This document shows positions 19,528 to 28,711 of a stretch of DNA of 64,000 nt, piece after piece. A program made the translations under genes and the position numbers. How positions within the stretch are numbered: the stretch's first letter is position 1; the number at the start of each line of letters is the position of its first letter. This DNA comes from Staphylococcus muscae (GTDB lineage: Bacteria; Bacillota; Bacilli; Staphylococcales; Staphylococcaceae), in NCBI RefSeq assembly GCF_003019275.1, contig NZ_CP027848.1:124001-188000 (forward strand), read 5' to 3'. The notes beneath the pieces are model-generated. The model was not told the DNA's origin, made no database searches, and saw only the letters and a list, made by a program, of their open reading frames with translations.

Positions 19528-20127
19528 ATGGCTTATACACCTAGTGAAATTAAAAATAAATCATTCACACGAATTAAAAATGGTTTTGAACCGACAGAAG
19601 TTGAATCATATTTGAGTGAATTATCTCGTGAAATTGAACGCTTAAAAGAAGACAAAAAGCAATTGGAGCAGTTTTTAGCTGAGCGTGATTCACATATTCA
19701 ATCATTCAAAGAAGTTGAAAAGTCAGTTGGTGAAGCACTTGTGAGTGCACAGCGTGCTGCAGATGAAACAAAAGCAGCTGCACAAAAAGAACAAGAAGCA
19801 ATCATTGCTAAGGCACAAGCTGAAGGTGACCGTATTGTGAATGATAGTATCGAAAAGGCACGTCGTATTTCATTCCAAACAGAAGATATGAAACGTCAAT
19901 CGAAAGTCTTTCGTTCACGATTCAAGATGCTTGTTGAAGCTCAGTTAGATTTATTAAAAAATGATGATTGGGATTACTTACTCAATTATGATTTGGATGC
20001 ACAACAAGTAACTGAAGAGAACTTTGCACATTTAAATGAAAAAGATATTACAGAAGCTGACAAAGAACAAAGTTCGGAGTCCAAAGAACAAAAAGAACAA
20101 AAAGAGACAGACAAGCAAGAAAAATAA
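19528..20127 (+). CDS. divIVA: Cell division / polarity protein DivIVA
   Basis: 199 residues, ATG 19528 after GGAGGAGG. The N-terminal lipid-binding domain has YTPSEIKNKSFTRIKNGFEP with the conserved Phe/Arg tip (~12-20), then EVESYLSELSREIERLKED starts a long coiled coil running to ~135. The C-terminal tail is rich in E, K, Q and S. DivIVA recognises negatively curved membrane at septa and poles; in staphylococci it links division with chromosome segregation. It closes the dcw-associated run, and a T-box for ileS follows. Confidence 0.95.
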   Translation: MAYTPSEIKNKSFTRIKNGFEPTEVESYLSELSREIERLKEDKKQLEQFLAERDSHIQSFKEVEKSVGEALVSAQRAADETKAAAQKEQEAIIAKAQAEGDRIVNDSIEKARRISFQTEDMKRQSKVFRSRFKMLVEAQLDLLKNDDWDYLLNYDLDAQQVTEENFAHLNEKDITEADKEQSSESKEQKEQKETDKQEK

Positions 20128-20133
20128 GTAATC

Positions 20134-20296
20134 ATGACAGCGAGCTAGGGACGGTGGGAGCCTGGTAGATGACCTTTTCTTGTATCACTGGCTTTTAAGA
20201 TGAATATATATTTACGAGAGAACTCTAAGCTGAGTTAATCAGGGTGGTACCGCGGTATAGCCGTCCCTGTTATTGAGCTTAGAGTTCTTTCTAGTT
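20134..20296 (+). promoter_or_regulatory. T-box riboswitch of ileS
   Basis: The hallmark T-box AGGGTGGTACCGCGG lies at 20241-20255. A terminator stem forms between AGAGAACTCTAAGCT (from 20217) and AGCTTAGAGTTCTTT (20276-20290). A candidate isoleucine specifier ATC is at 20184-20186 in the upstream stem. AGGGACGG (20147-20154) is complementary to CCGTCCCT (20261-20268). Uncharged tRNA-Ile should favour the antiterminator and allow ileS transcription. The specifier assignment is tentative. Confidence 0.9.
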
Positions 20297-20313
20297 AAAG
20301 GAGTGTATAGAAT

Positions 20314-23061
20314 ATGGAGTACAAGGACACATTATTAATGCCAAAAACAAAATTTCCAATGCGTGGGGGACTGCCGAACAAAGAACCTCAAATTCAGGAA
20401 AAGTGGCGTGAACAAGATTTATATAACAAACTTTTAGCAAAAAATGAAGGAAAGCCACATTTTATTTTGCATGACGGCCCACCTTATGCGAATGGTAACT
20501 TACATATGGGACATGCGCTAAACAAAATTTTAAAAGACTTCATCGTACGCTATAAGACGATGCAAGGTTTTTATACACCATATGTTCCTGGTTGGGATAC
20601 ACATGGTTTACCGATTGAACAAGCATTGACGAAGAAGGGCGTAAAGCGTAAAGAAATGTCTACTGCTGAATTCCGTAAAATGTGTGAAGCTTTTGCGATG
20701 GAACAAATCGAGAATCAAAAAGCAGATTTCCGTCGTTTAGGGGTGAATGGAGACTTTGAAAATCCATACATCACATTGAAACCAGAATATGAAGCAGCAC
20801 AAATCCGTGTGTTCGGTGAAATGGCGGATCGTGGCTTAATCTACAAAGGGAAAAAACCTGTCTATTGGTCACCATCAAGTGAATCATCACTTGCAGAAGC
20901 GGAGATCGAATACCACGATAAACAATCAGCGTCTATCTATGTGGCATTCGATATCAAAGATACAAAAGGCGTTGTTGATGAAGATGCGAAATTCATCATC
21001 TGGACAACTACACCTTGGACGCTACCAGCAAACGTTGCCATCAGTGTACATCCTGAATTAACTTACGTTCAAATGAATGTGGAAGGTACGAAATATATTG
21101 TTGCTGAAGCGTTAGTTGATGAAGTTGCAGAACAACTTGGTTGGGATAAAGAAACAATCGTTCGTGAAAAAGAAGTCAAAGGTTCTGAGCTTGAATATGT
21201 AGAAGCACAACATCCATTCATCGATCGTGTATCACTTGTTATTAATGGTGAACATGTTACAACTGATGCGGGTACAGGTTGTGTCCATACAGCGCCTGGA
21301 CACGGGGAAGATGACTATATCGTAGGTCAAAAATATGACTTAGAAGTTATCAGCCCAGTTGATGCAAAAGGTGTCTTCACTGAAGAAGCAGGCCAATTTG
21401 AAGGTATGTTCTATGATAAAGCGAACAAAGCGATCACTGAGCTATTAACAGAAAAAGGTGCGTTATTAAAATTAGACTTTATCACGCATAGTTACCCACA
21501 TGACTGGCGTACGAAAAAACCAGTTATTTTCAGAGCAACACCACAATGGTTTGCGTCTATTTCAAAAGTTCGTCAAGATATCTTAGATGCCATCGACCAA
21601 ACGAAATTCAAAGTTGATTGGGGTAAAACACGTATCTACAATATGATTCGTGACCGTGGCGAATGGGTTATCTCTCGTCAACGTGTATGGGGTGTACCAC
21701 TTCCAGTATTCTACGCTGAAAATGGCGACATCATCATGACGAAAGAAACAGTATACCACGTGGCTGACTTATTTGAAGAACATGGTTCAAACATCTGGTT
21801 CGAACGTGAAGCAAAAGACTTATTACCAGAAGGTTTTACACATCCTGGAAGTCCAAATGGTATCTTCACAAAAGAAGAAGACATTATGGACGTATGGTTC
21901 GACTCTGGATCTTCACACCGTGGTGTATTAGAAACACGTCCAGAATTGAGCTTCCCAGCAGACATGTACTTAGAGGGTAGTGACCAATATCGTGGTTGGT
22001 TCAACTCATCAATTACAACTTCTGTTGCGACACGTAACGTTTCACCATACAAAATGTTATTATCACATGGTTTCGTTATGGACGGCGAAGGTAAAAAAAT
22101 GAGTAAATCCCTTGGTAACGTAATCGTTCCTGATACAGTCGTTAAACAAAAAGGCGCTGATATCGCACGTTTATGGGTGAGTTCAGTAGACTATCTTGCA
22201 GACGTTCGTATCTCTGATGAAATCTTGAAACAAGTAGCAGATGTTTATCGTAAAATCCGTAACACATTGCGTTTCTTACTTGGTAACATCAACGACTACA
22301 ATCCTGAAACAGACAAAGTAGCTGAAAGTGACTTATTAGAAGTAGATCGTTACATCTTGAATCGTCTTCGTGAATTCACAAACAGCACTTTACAACACTT
22401 TGATAACTATGATTATTTAGATATTTATCAAGAAGTTCAAAACTTTATCAATGTTGAATTAAGTAACTTCTACTTAGATTATGGTAAAGATATCTTATAT
22501 ATCGAAGCACAATCAGCGCATAAACGTCGCAGTATGCAAACGGTGTTATATGAAATCTTAGTCAACATGACAAAATTACTCGCACCAATCATCCCACATA
22601 CAGCAGACGAGGTATGGTCACACATTGAGCAAGAAACAATAGAAAGTGTGCATTTAACTGATATGCCAAAAGTAGAAGAAGTAGATCAAGCATTATTAGA
22701 CAAATGGTCACAATTTATGGCACTACGTGATGACGTGAACCGTGCATTAGAAGCGGCACGTAACGAAAAGGTTATCGGTAAATCATTAGAAGCAAAAGTA
22801 CGTATCGGTAATAGTGAATCATTTGATACAGTTGAATTCTTGAAAAACTTCAATGACTTAAATCAATTATTCATCGTTTCTCAAGTTGAAGTGGTAGATG
22901 CACCAGCTGGTCAAGCATACCATTTTGCAACAGTAGAGATTGCAAAAGCAGATGGCGAAAAATGTGAACGCTGCTGGAATTACAGCGATAGCTTAGGTAC
23001 AGTTGGCGAATTAACAAACTTATGCCCACGCTGTCAACAAGTTGTTAAAACACTTGTATAA
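20314..23061 (+). CDS. ileS: Isoleucyl-tRNA synthetase
   Basis: 915 residues, ATG 20314. A class I synthetase with the HIGH-type motif H64-MGH, KMSKS at 595-599, the CP1 editing domain between them ([14 protein letters not shown] ... [19 protein letters not shown]), an anticodon-binding helical domain and a C-terminal zinc finger CERC ... CPRC (first Cys 884). It charges tRNA-Ile and edits misactivated valine. The C-terminal zinc finger and length are those of the usual chromosomal IleS, not the acquired mupirocin-resistant MupA type. Regulated by the T-box upstream. Confidence 0.99.
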   Translation: MEYKDTLLMPKTKFPMRGGLPNKEPQIQEKWREQDLYNKLLAKNEGKPHFILHDGPPYANGNLHMGHALNKILKDFIVRYKTMQGFYTPYVPGWDTHGLPIEQALTKKGVKRKEMSTAEFRKMCEAFAMEQIENQKADFRRLGVNGDFENPYITLKPEYEAAQIRVFGEMADRGLIYKGKKPVYWSPSSESSLAEAEIEYHDKQSASIYVAFDIKDTKGVVDEDAKFIIWTTTPWTLPANVAISVHPELTYVQMNVEGTKYIVAEALVDEVAEQLGWDKETIVREKEVKGSELEYVEAQHPFIDRVSLVINGEHVTTDAGTGCVHTAPGHGEDDYIVGQKYDLEVISPVDAKGVFTEEAGQFEGMFYDKANKAITELLTEKGALLKLDFITHSYPHDWRTKKPVIFRATPQWFASISKVRQDILDAIDQTKFKVDWGKTRIYNMIRDRGEWVISRQRVWGVPLPVFYAENGDIIMTKETVYHVADLFEEHGSNIWFEREAKDLLPEGFTHPGSPNGIFTKEEDIMDVWFDSGSSHRGVLETRPELSFPADMYLEGSDQYRGWFNSSITTSVATRNVSPYKMLLSHGFVMDGEGKKMSKSLGNVIVPDTVVKQKGADIARLWVSSVDYLADVRISDEILKQVADVYRKIRNTLRFLLGNINDYNPETDKVAESDLLEVDRYILNRLREFTNSTLQHFDNYDYLDIYQEVQNFINVELSNFYLDYGKDILYIEAQSAHKRRSMQTVLYEILVNMTKLLAPIIPHTADEVWSHIEQETIESVHLTDMPKVEEVDQALLDKWSQFMALRDDVNRALEAARNEKVIGKSLEAKVRIGNSESFDTVEFLKNFNDLNQLFIVSQVEVVDAPAGQAYHFATVEIAKADGEKCERCWNYSDSLGTVGELTNLCPRCQQVVKTLV

Positions 23062-23090
23062 GAGACATAACAATGGAAGATTAATAGGTG

Positions 23091-23135
23091 AGCCCCCCTT
23101 TGAACAAAATATTGTTTAAAGGGGGGGCTTTTTAG
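23091..23135 (+). terminator. Terminator of ileS
   Basis: AGCCCCCCTTT pairs with AAAGGGGGGGCT, followed by TTTTT; a very GC-rich stem. Confidence 0.9.
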
Positions 23136-23220
23136 GATTCATAGAATTACTTCCACCTATCATTTTCTGTGGCACAAAAATTGAGCAATATATTGTGTTA
23201 ATAATACTTATGAATGAATA

Positions 23221-23249
23221 TTTACACATAAAATAATTTAGTATATTAT
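23221..23249 (+). promoter_or_regulatory. Promoter upstream of the HExxH gene
   Basis: TTTACA (23221-23226), 17-bp spacer, TATTAT (23244-23249), about 130 bases upstream of the likely ATG. The remaining AT-rich gap 23136-23381 shows nothing else. Confidence 0.5.
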
Positions 23250-23381
23250 CTTTGTAAACACATATAGATTAGCTATTAATATAAATATTAGAGTTACACG
23301 ATAGAGAGTTAATCAGTAAAATTTTGAATTAGAAAAACAGTTTGTTAAAAAGTAATAAGAATTGATAGTAAGGGGAAATAG

Positions 23382-24253
23382 ATGATTACTTTAACCAAAC
23401 ATATAGAAAAAAATATGCACATTTTATTAAACGAATAGATGACTATATCAAGTGGCTTAATCTTCATCGCCAGTTTAAAGAACCAATAGAAATAATTGTT
23501 CATGACCATCCTATTCTGTCATACGGCTATTTATATGATTGTCATGTAGATATGAAAGATAGAAAAATTTATTATTCTTTATATGATATCGAACGAGATA
23601 TGAAAAAGAAAAAAGAGTTAGAGCAGGATGTATTCATATCAATTATTTTTGATGTACTAGGAGACTTAGCTTTACAAATTAGTAAGTTTTATGTAATGGA
23701 TCAAGAAGATTGTGATGCTCAAGAATACATTCGTCAGTATTCACAATATGAAAAAAGAATGTATCAAGAAAAAGAAGCGATGTTTCATCAATATATCTTT
23801 ATGACACCTATGTATCAAAGACACTTAAAACATGGGTTGAAAATTAAATATAAAAAAGACATGCCTAAGAGAATTATTAAAATGGTGCAATTGTTTGAAA
23901 CGTTTTTGGACCAACAATTGAAGTTCCCAATTCGTTTGACGATTACATTTACAAAGAAAAATTTAAAACATTGTGATGGTTATATTGAATTACCACATCG
24001 TTTAGCAATGTACCCTAAAATAAAAGTATCATTGCAAGATTATCGATGTATAAAGAAATCACATGGAACTCATGCTGCTGTGTTAAATATATTAGAAATT
24101 TTAGCTCATGAAATAGGACACTATCATGAATATATTAATGGTATGTGGTTTGAAGATGAACTTCAAAGTGAAGATTATGCGAATGACTTTGGACAGAAAA
24201 TATTACAATTATTTTTTGATGACTTTCATGACCTAATTTTTGAAGAAAAGTAA
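23382..24253 (+). CDS. HExxH putative metalloprotease, 5' end needs a -1 frameshift at A7
   Basis: ATG 23382 has a good binding site (AAGGGGAA) but its frame stops after 18 codons. The main frame, whose first ATG is at 23552 (233 aa), is plainly coding further upstream: YAHFIKRIDDYIKWLNLH. The two join through A7 at 23407-23413 (codons GAA AAA AAT) by a -1 shift on A-AAA-AAT or one extra A, giving MITLTKHIEKK-YAHFIKR and about 290 residues. Near the C-terminus LAHEIGHYHEY (HEIGH at 186-190 of the 233-aa frame), followed by SEDYANDFG, resembles the zinc site of ImmA/IrrE-type or other gluzincin-like peptidases. I do not recognise the family. It has its own promoter and terminator beside the bacteriocin gene. 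It may instead be a pseudogene. Confidence 0.6.
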
Positions 24254-24288
24254 AACAGGGACTTAAAAATATGAAATAATATTAAATT

Positions 24289-24333
24289 AAGACAGATAAG
24301 TGAATGCAGAAAAACACTTATCTGTCTTTCTTT
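24289..24333 (+). terminator. Terminator of the HExxH gene
   Basis: AAGACAGATAAGTG (24289-24302) and CACTTATCTGTCTT (24315-24328), a perfect 14-bp stem, followed by TCTTT. Confidence 0.9.
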
Positions 24334-24463
24334 ATGGACTTAATACATATCTTTAACCATTTAAATATAATTTTACACCTAGTCTGCATAAAATATGAGA
24401 AAAAGTCTCAGAAACTCACATATGCATGTTGAAATGATAAAAATATTTCAATAATCCATCAAC

Positions 24464-24510
24464 TATAAATTTAGGTATCATTTGAAACTAAATTTATAAT
24501 GGTATACAAT
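24464..24510 (+). promoter_or_regulatory. Bacteriocin promoter with inverted-repeat operator
   Basis: TATAAATTTAG (24464-24474) and CTAAATTTATA (24488-24498) are a perfect 11-bp inverted repeat with 13-bp centre. The -35 TTGAAA (24482-24487) lies inside it and the right arm fills the spacer; the -10 is TACAAT (24505-24510), 17 bp from the -35. A dimeric regulator bound here would block RNA polymerase. The regulator is not identified in the window. Confidence 0.65.
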
Positions 24511-24512
24511 GT

Positions 24513-24561
24513 TTTCAGAAAGTTCTTTCTTCACAGACAATTGTCTCATTCATTTCTGAAA
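24513..24561 (+). promoter_or_regulatory. Leader fold able to pair near the bacteriocin RBS
   Basis: TTTCAGAAA (24513-24521) pairs with TTTCTGAAA (24553-24561), whose end runs into the binding site GAAAGGAAG. A 12-bp palindrome AGACAATTGTCT lies between. The fold could regulate translation of the bacteriocin; this is inferred from complementarity only. Confidence 0.4.
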
Positions 24562-24572
24562 GGAAGATTTTT

Positions 24573-24974
24573 ATGAAAAAATCAATTCTTTTATCTTCAC
24601 TCTTAGCACTTGGAATTTCAGGACTTGGTAGCATTGCAAAAGCAGATGAAATTAGCATCAACGGTGGTTCAGAAAATGTAGACAACTATATCGGTTTAGT
24701 GCGCTCAGAAATTTCAGATCAACCTTTAAACCAAGACAGCACAGTTTTCAAGTATATTGCGGCTGGACCAGTGAATGGTGGTTATTGGATTCGTGGCACT
24801 AATAGCGCATATGTCATTTCCAGATATAAACATTATAAAAAAGAGGCAAGAGCATCTGTTGTTAATGGTATAGGAGGCTATAATGGTACTCCTTGGAATA
24901 AACCAGGTTCTTTAGCAACTGCACAACTAAAGAAAACAAAACATGGCAATAAAGCATATTATGATCATAAATAA
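24573..24974 (+). CDS. Lactococcin-972-family bacteriocin precursor
   Basis: 133 residues from ATG 24573 after AAAGGAAG. A clear Sec signal peptide (MKKSILLSSLLALGISGLGS...) ends at AKA around residue 24, leaving ~109 mature residues with no cysteines. The C-terminal half has the family pattern: GGYWIRGTNSAYVISRY, then a SVVNG segment, a Trp, an AT/AQ segment, and KAYYDHK at the end, comparable to VVNN...WAKATV...KASFYY in lactococcin 972. That bacteriocin binds lipid II and blocks septum formation in sensitive cells. The following genes encode the multi-TM protein and ABC ATPase that typically accompany this family (TIGR01653/01654/03608 sets), which supports the call. The mature peptide is longer than lactococcin 972 (66 aa). 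Confidence 0.82.
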   Translation: MKKSILLSSLLALGISGLGSIAKADEISINGGSENVDNYIGLVRSEISDQPLNQDSTVFKYIAAGPVNGGYWIRGTNSAYVISRYKHYKKEARASVVNGIGGYNGTPWNKPGSLATAQLKKTKHGNKAYYDHK

Positions 24975-25017
24975 AGGACAAAATAATTTGTAATTGTAAT
25001 GAGTAATTAACAGATTA

Positions 25018-25066
25018 GATGTAATGAATAGAAAGCATATTTAGTAGCGCTTTCTATTCATACATC
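25018..25066 (+). terminator. Long hairpin after the bacteriocin gene
   Basis: GATGTAATGAATAGAAAGC pairs with GCTTTCTATTCATACATC as an 18-bp stem with one bulged A. No T-tract follows, so it may be a leaky terminator or an mRNA-stabilising end that makes the bacteriocin message more abundant than the downstream genes. Confidence 0.55.
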
Positions 25067-25106
25067 TACATAAAATAGTGTATCTGATAGATTTGAGGTG
25101 GATTGT

Positions 25107-27143
25107 ATGAAAAATCATTTTATTTTTATGTGTGGCAATTTCATTGACATTAAGTTTGATAGTGATAGATTCAGCTAAATCAAATGCTTTTTATAATCAT
25201 ATTGAGAAAGGTAGTGAAAAGATTAACTTTTATTTTGATACTGTCCCCAAAAAACATTCAAAAGATGCATGGACATTTTTTACATATCTCTCAAAAAAAT
25301 ACAATGTTGAAATAACAAAAGTTACATATGCCAATGATTATAAAATATTGATTAATACAACAGATCATCAGTTAAGACAAGAAGCAGACAAAAATAAAAA
25401 TTTAAAACTCTTTGATAGTGAACTTGAGATTAAAGTTTTACCTTTAAATAAAACGAATCTTACAGAAGAAGGGATATATTATTTAAAAGGGAATGAGAAA
25501 GATACTCGACAAGTAAATGTACTTATAAATCAAGATGTAGGATCGACATATGTTATGGATCATTCATTTTTTGATGGCTTGTCCTTAGATTTCTTTAGTA
25601 CGTTTTTAACAGTGTTTTTAATTGTGCTACTATTCGCTGTTCTGTTGCATGATTTATTAAATCAAAAAGAACAATTAAAGATTCTTTATGATTTAGGCTA
25701 TCGAAAATCTCAAATTATAAAATTTATAATTCATGGCTTATCTAAATATATATGGATGTATATGGTGTCCAGTATGATTTTGACGCTATTAAGTTATATT
25801 ATGATATACAAAGATACATACATTCATATTGCATTGTTAATTGCTGTATTGATAGAAGTGTTATTAATTGTATTGTTGTCTATTTTTATAGCAGTAATTG
25901 TTCATTTTTTTGTGCTTCGATACGCTAGAAACAGCCATGGTTACAGTAAATATGCATTGATAACCATGTATATGATGATTTCAGTAATTGCGATTATATT
26001 GGTCACAATGTCAACATTGCAGATTATTTCTAACTACAAAGACTATCAAAAACAAATAGTTTCTTTAAAACATTGGGACATTACACAAAATATATATACG
26101 ACAAATATGTATGAAGTTGGGCAAGTTAAAAATCGAAGTATAGATAAAGCTATTAGTGTTAAAACTAAGAACTATTTTTTAAGCTCAGATAGCCAAGGAT
26201 TCATTGTAGATATGGAGAATTTTTATTTTGATGGTAATTACTTTTTATATCAATTGAATGCAAAAGAGAATGCTGATATTGAATCCAATGGTAAAACTAT
26301 TGTTATTGATATGCATTATTTAAAAAGACATCCTATTAAAACGAATCAAGGTGATAATGTTATGCGATATATGCAGAAAGAAGATAAAACATTAAATATA
26401 CTTGTTCCTATTAAATTAAAGCGGTATGAACAAAAAATTAAAACAAACTTTAGGGAATATTTTACATTCAAAAAAATATTGAACACAGGCGTAAAGGCAT
26501 AGACCCATCATTAAATATCAACATTATATGGGTAAAAAATGATACAGATTACTTTACATATAATGCTGAAATTGGTGGGGCTAAGAATACAGTTGTTGCA
26601 CCAATTGCTGTGATTGAAACAGGAAATTTAGATCCATTAGATTATGAACATTATTATTCAAATGACTATTATTTTAAAAGTTATTTAGATAATCCGTATG
26701 AAACAATCCATGAAGGTTTGAAAAAACATAAACTTGATGGTGTGATTCGAAGTGTAACTTCTGTTTACGATACGAAGATAGATATTGTAAAAGGATTGCA
26801 GACGGAAATCTACAAATACACAGGATTAGCTTTGTTAACAAGTATCACATTCATACTTACAACATTGACGTTTATTCAAATTTACTTCAAGTCATTTCAA
26901 TTCCAAATATTTCTGAAACGGACAATGGGGTATAGTTACTGGTCGATTCATAAGTGGATGGTGCTTTTCATCGTGTCTTTACATATATTCATGGGGACAC
27001 TGTTATTACCGAGCCACAATACCATTGCGATTTCAGTCTTTATGTCAATTACATTCATTGAAGTGTTATCTGTTGTGTACACGTTTATGAAGTTAAACCG
27101 TGAAAATGTCAATCTCGTATTGAAGGGGAAGAAAGATGATTAA
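25107..27143 (+). pseudogene. Bacteriocin-associated multi-TM protein, interrupted by two A-tract frameshifts
   Basis: ATG 25107 has a good site (GAGGTGG) but reads out of frame after an A5 tract (25110-25114); with four or seven A it would enter the long frame as KIILFLCVAISLTLSLIVID. The long frame (first usable codon GTG 25132) runs to 26502. There an A7 tract (26470-26476) again breaks it; with one more A it continues as KNIEHRRKGIDPSLNI into the frame ending at 27143. Together about 680 residues with an N-terminal span, a large extracytoplasmic domain and about seven more spans, as in the DUF1430/TIGR01654 'bacteriocin-associated integral membrane protein' of lactococcin-972 loci, thought to act in immunity or export. 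The last 8 bases overlap the ATPase gene. Confidence 0.75.
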
Positions 27144-27765
27144 GTTACAAAATATTAATAAGTCGTTCGGTCGCAAGCGTATTTTTGAAAATTTTGATTT
27201 AATGATTCAACAAGGGGACTTTGTTGTTATACATGGTGCCAGTGGAAAAGGAAAGTCAACGTTATTGAATATTATTGGTTTATTGGAAAATCCTGATTCA
27301 GGTACAGTCACTTTTAAAGATAAAGTGATTCAAAAAGAGAAAGATAAGTTGACCTTTAAACGTGATGATATCGCATATGTGTACCAACACTATGGCTTGT
27401 TAGAAAACGAATCTGTGTTGAAGAATTTAACGTTGCCTTTGAATGTGCATAAAAAAGATCAAGCACGTATCGAAGCAGTGATGACACGTGTAGGATTAGA
27501 AAATTTACCACTCAATACAAAAGTTTATACATGTAGTGGTGGAGAGCAACAGCGTATTGCAATCGCACGTGCAATATTGAAAAATCCAAGTATCATTATT
27601 GCAGATGAGCCCACAGGTAACTTAGATGATCATAACAGCGAGACAGTGATAGAGATGTTTAAAGCCTTGAATGCATCAGGTGTTACAGTTGTGTTAGCAA
27701 CGCATGAGCCGATGTATTTCAGCATTGGTAGTAAAGAGATTGATTTAGATGCCATTATAATTTGA
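27136..27765 (+). CDS. ABC transporter ATP-binding protein, lactococcin-972 group
   Basis: 209 residues, intact, ATG 27136 overlapping the end of the membrane gene. Walker A is GASGKGKST (34-42), the Q-loop is [10 protein letters not shown], the signature is [14 protein letters not shown] (from 133), Walker B is [12 protein letters not shown] (~153) and the switch His is in LATHEPM. It belongs to the MacB/LolD-like exporter ATPases; position and sequence fit the TIGR03608 group linked to lactococcin-972 bacteriocins. It would energise the preceding membrane protein for immunity or release. Because the partner is frameshifted, its function here is uncertain. Confidence 0.9.
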   Translation: MIKLQNINKSFGRKRIFENFDLMIQQGDFVVIHGASGKGKSTLLNIIGLLENPDSGTVTFKDKVIQKEKDKLTFKRDDIAYVYQHYGLLENESVLKNLTLPLNVHKKDQARIEAVMTRVGLENLPLNTKVYTCSGGEQQRIAIARAILKNPSIIIADEPTGNLDDHNSETVIEMFKALNASGVTVVLATHEPMYFSIGSKEIDLDAIII

Positions 27766-27782
27766 ATTGATGACAAGGCGGA

Positions 27783-28112
27783 ATGAATGAGATTATGAGA
27801 AAAGGATGTTTTTCATTTATTGTTTTGTTACTAGTGATCATCTATATCGCTTATATTATGTTCCATGATACACCGCAATATGCAGTTCATGGAGGATGTG
27901 AAATTGTCGATGATATGGATGGAAGTATTTATGTGCAGAAACCAAATAATTCACTGAATATGATACATTTACCTGAGAATACAGATGATTCGTGGTTAAG
28001 TCAAATTAGAGACAAAATTGTAGATTACACGTATCAAAAGCATAAAAAGCGTCATCCACATACATTAATTCCAAGACAGCATCGTATTAATTGTGAATCA
28101 CAAGTAAAGTAA
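27783..28112 (+). CDS. Small membrane-anchored protein of unknown function
   Basis: 109 residues, starting at ATG 27783 (AAGG ends 4 bases upstream; an in-frame ATG at 27795 is an alternative). One N-terminal membrane span (CFSFIVLLLVIIYIAYIMF, ~9-27) is followed by a hydrophilic domain of ~80 residues with two cysteines (GGCEIVDD and NCESQ) and a basic stretch YQKHKKRHPH. I do not recognise the family. It lies 17 bases after the ABC ATPase, so it probably belongs to the bacteriocin operon, where it could be an immunity or accessory protein. That role is inference from position only. Confidence 0.65.
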   Translation: MNEIMRKGCFSFIVLLLVIIYIAYIMFHDTPQYAVHGGCEIVDDMDGSIYVQKPNNSLNMIHLPENTDDSWLSQIRDKIVDYTYQKHKKRHPHTLIPRQHRINCESQVK

Positions 28113-28172
28113 AAGTATCTGGTTGTATGTTTTCAGATGCATGTTTCTATATGATAAGTACCTTTCTGACGT

Positions 28173-28187
28173 TTCAAATGGTATAAT
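28173..28187 (+). promoter_or_regulatory. Extended -10 promoter of lspA
   Basis: TGGTATAAT gives a TG-extended perfect -10 (TATAAT 28182-28187), 36 bases before the lspA start; no clear -35. Confidence 0.55.
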
Positions 28188-28222
28188 GTAGCAATGAATT
28201 CATATAGAAAGGATTAATTTGG

Positions 28223-28708
28223 ATGAAACGACAATATTATATCGGGTTATCACTTATTATATTTTTCATCGTAGTCATTGCGGATCAATTAACGAAATGG
28301 GTTATTGCGACACAGATGACGATTGGTGAATCATTCAACGTCATTCCGCACTTCCTAAATATTACATCACATCGTAATGATGGTGCAGCATGGGGCATTT
28401 TAAGTGGACAAATGGGTTTTTTCTATTTGATTACGATTGTGATCATCGTCGCCTTGGTTATTTTTTATATTAAAGAAGCCAAGAATCATATGACGATGCA
28501 AGTTGCAATTACATTACTGCTTGCAGGAGCAATTGGAAATTTTATAGATCGTGTATTAAATGGAGAAGTTGTTGACTTTGTCGATACCGTTATTTTTGGC
28601 TATGATTTTCCAATATTTAACATTGCAGATGCAAGTTTAACAATTGGCGTAGCGATTCTTGTGATTCTCCTATTAACAGATAAAACAAACGATAAGAGAA
28701 AGGTGTAA
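28223..28708 (+). CDS. lspA: Lipoprotein signal peptidase (signal peptidase II)
   Basis: 161 residues, ATG 28223 after GAAAGGATT. Four membrane spans. The conserved blocks are ADQLTKWVI (~20), the NDGAAWGIL motif (~52-60), and the two catalytic aspartates in GAIGNFIDRV (~112) and FNIADASLTIG (~134). It cleaves the signal peptide from prolipoproteins after diacylglyceryl transfer. It is directly followed by the pseudouridine synthase gene (3-base gap), as in many Firmicutes. Confidence 0.98.
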   Translation: MKRQYYIGLSLIIFFIVVIADQLTKWVIATQMTIGESFNVIPHFLNITSHRNDGAAWGILSGQMGFFYLITIVIIVALVIFYIKEAKNHMTMQVAITLLLAGAIGNFIDRVLNGEVVDFVDTVIFGYDFPIFNIADASLTIGVAILVILLLTDKTNDKRKV

Positions 28709-28711
28709 TTT

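Noticed and set aside
25132..25134. GTG 25132 as the natural start of the bacteriocin membrane protein
   Set aside because: No binding site lies upstream, and the signal-anchor coding sequence continues upstream of it; the well-placed ATG is 25107, out of frame.
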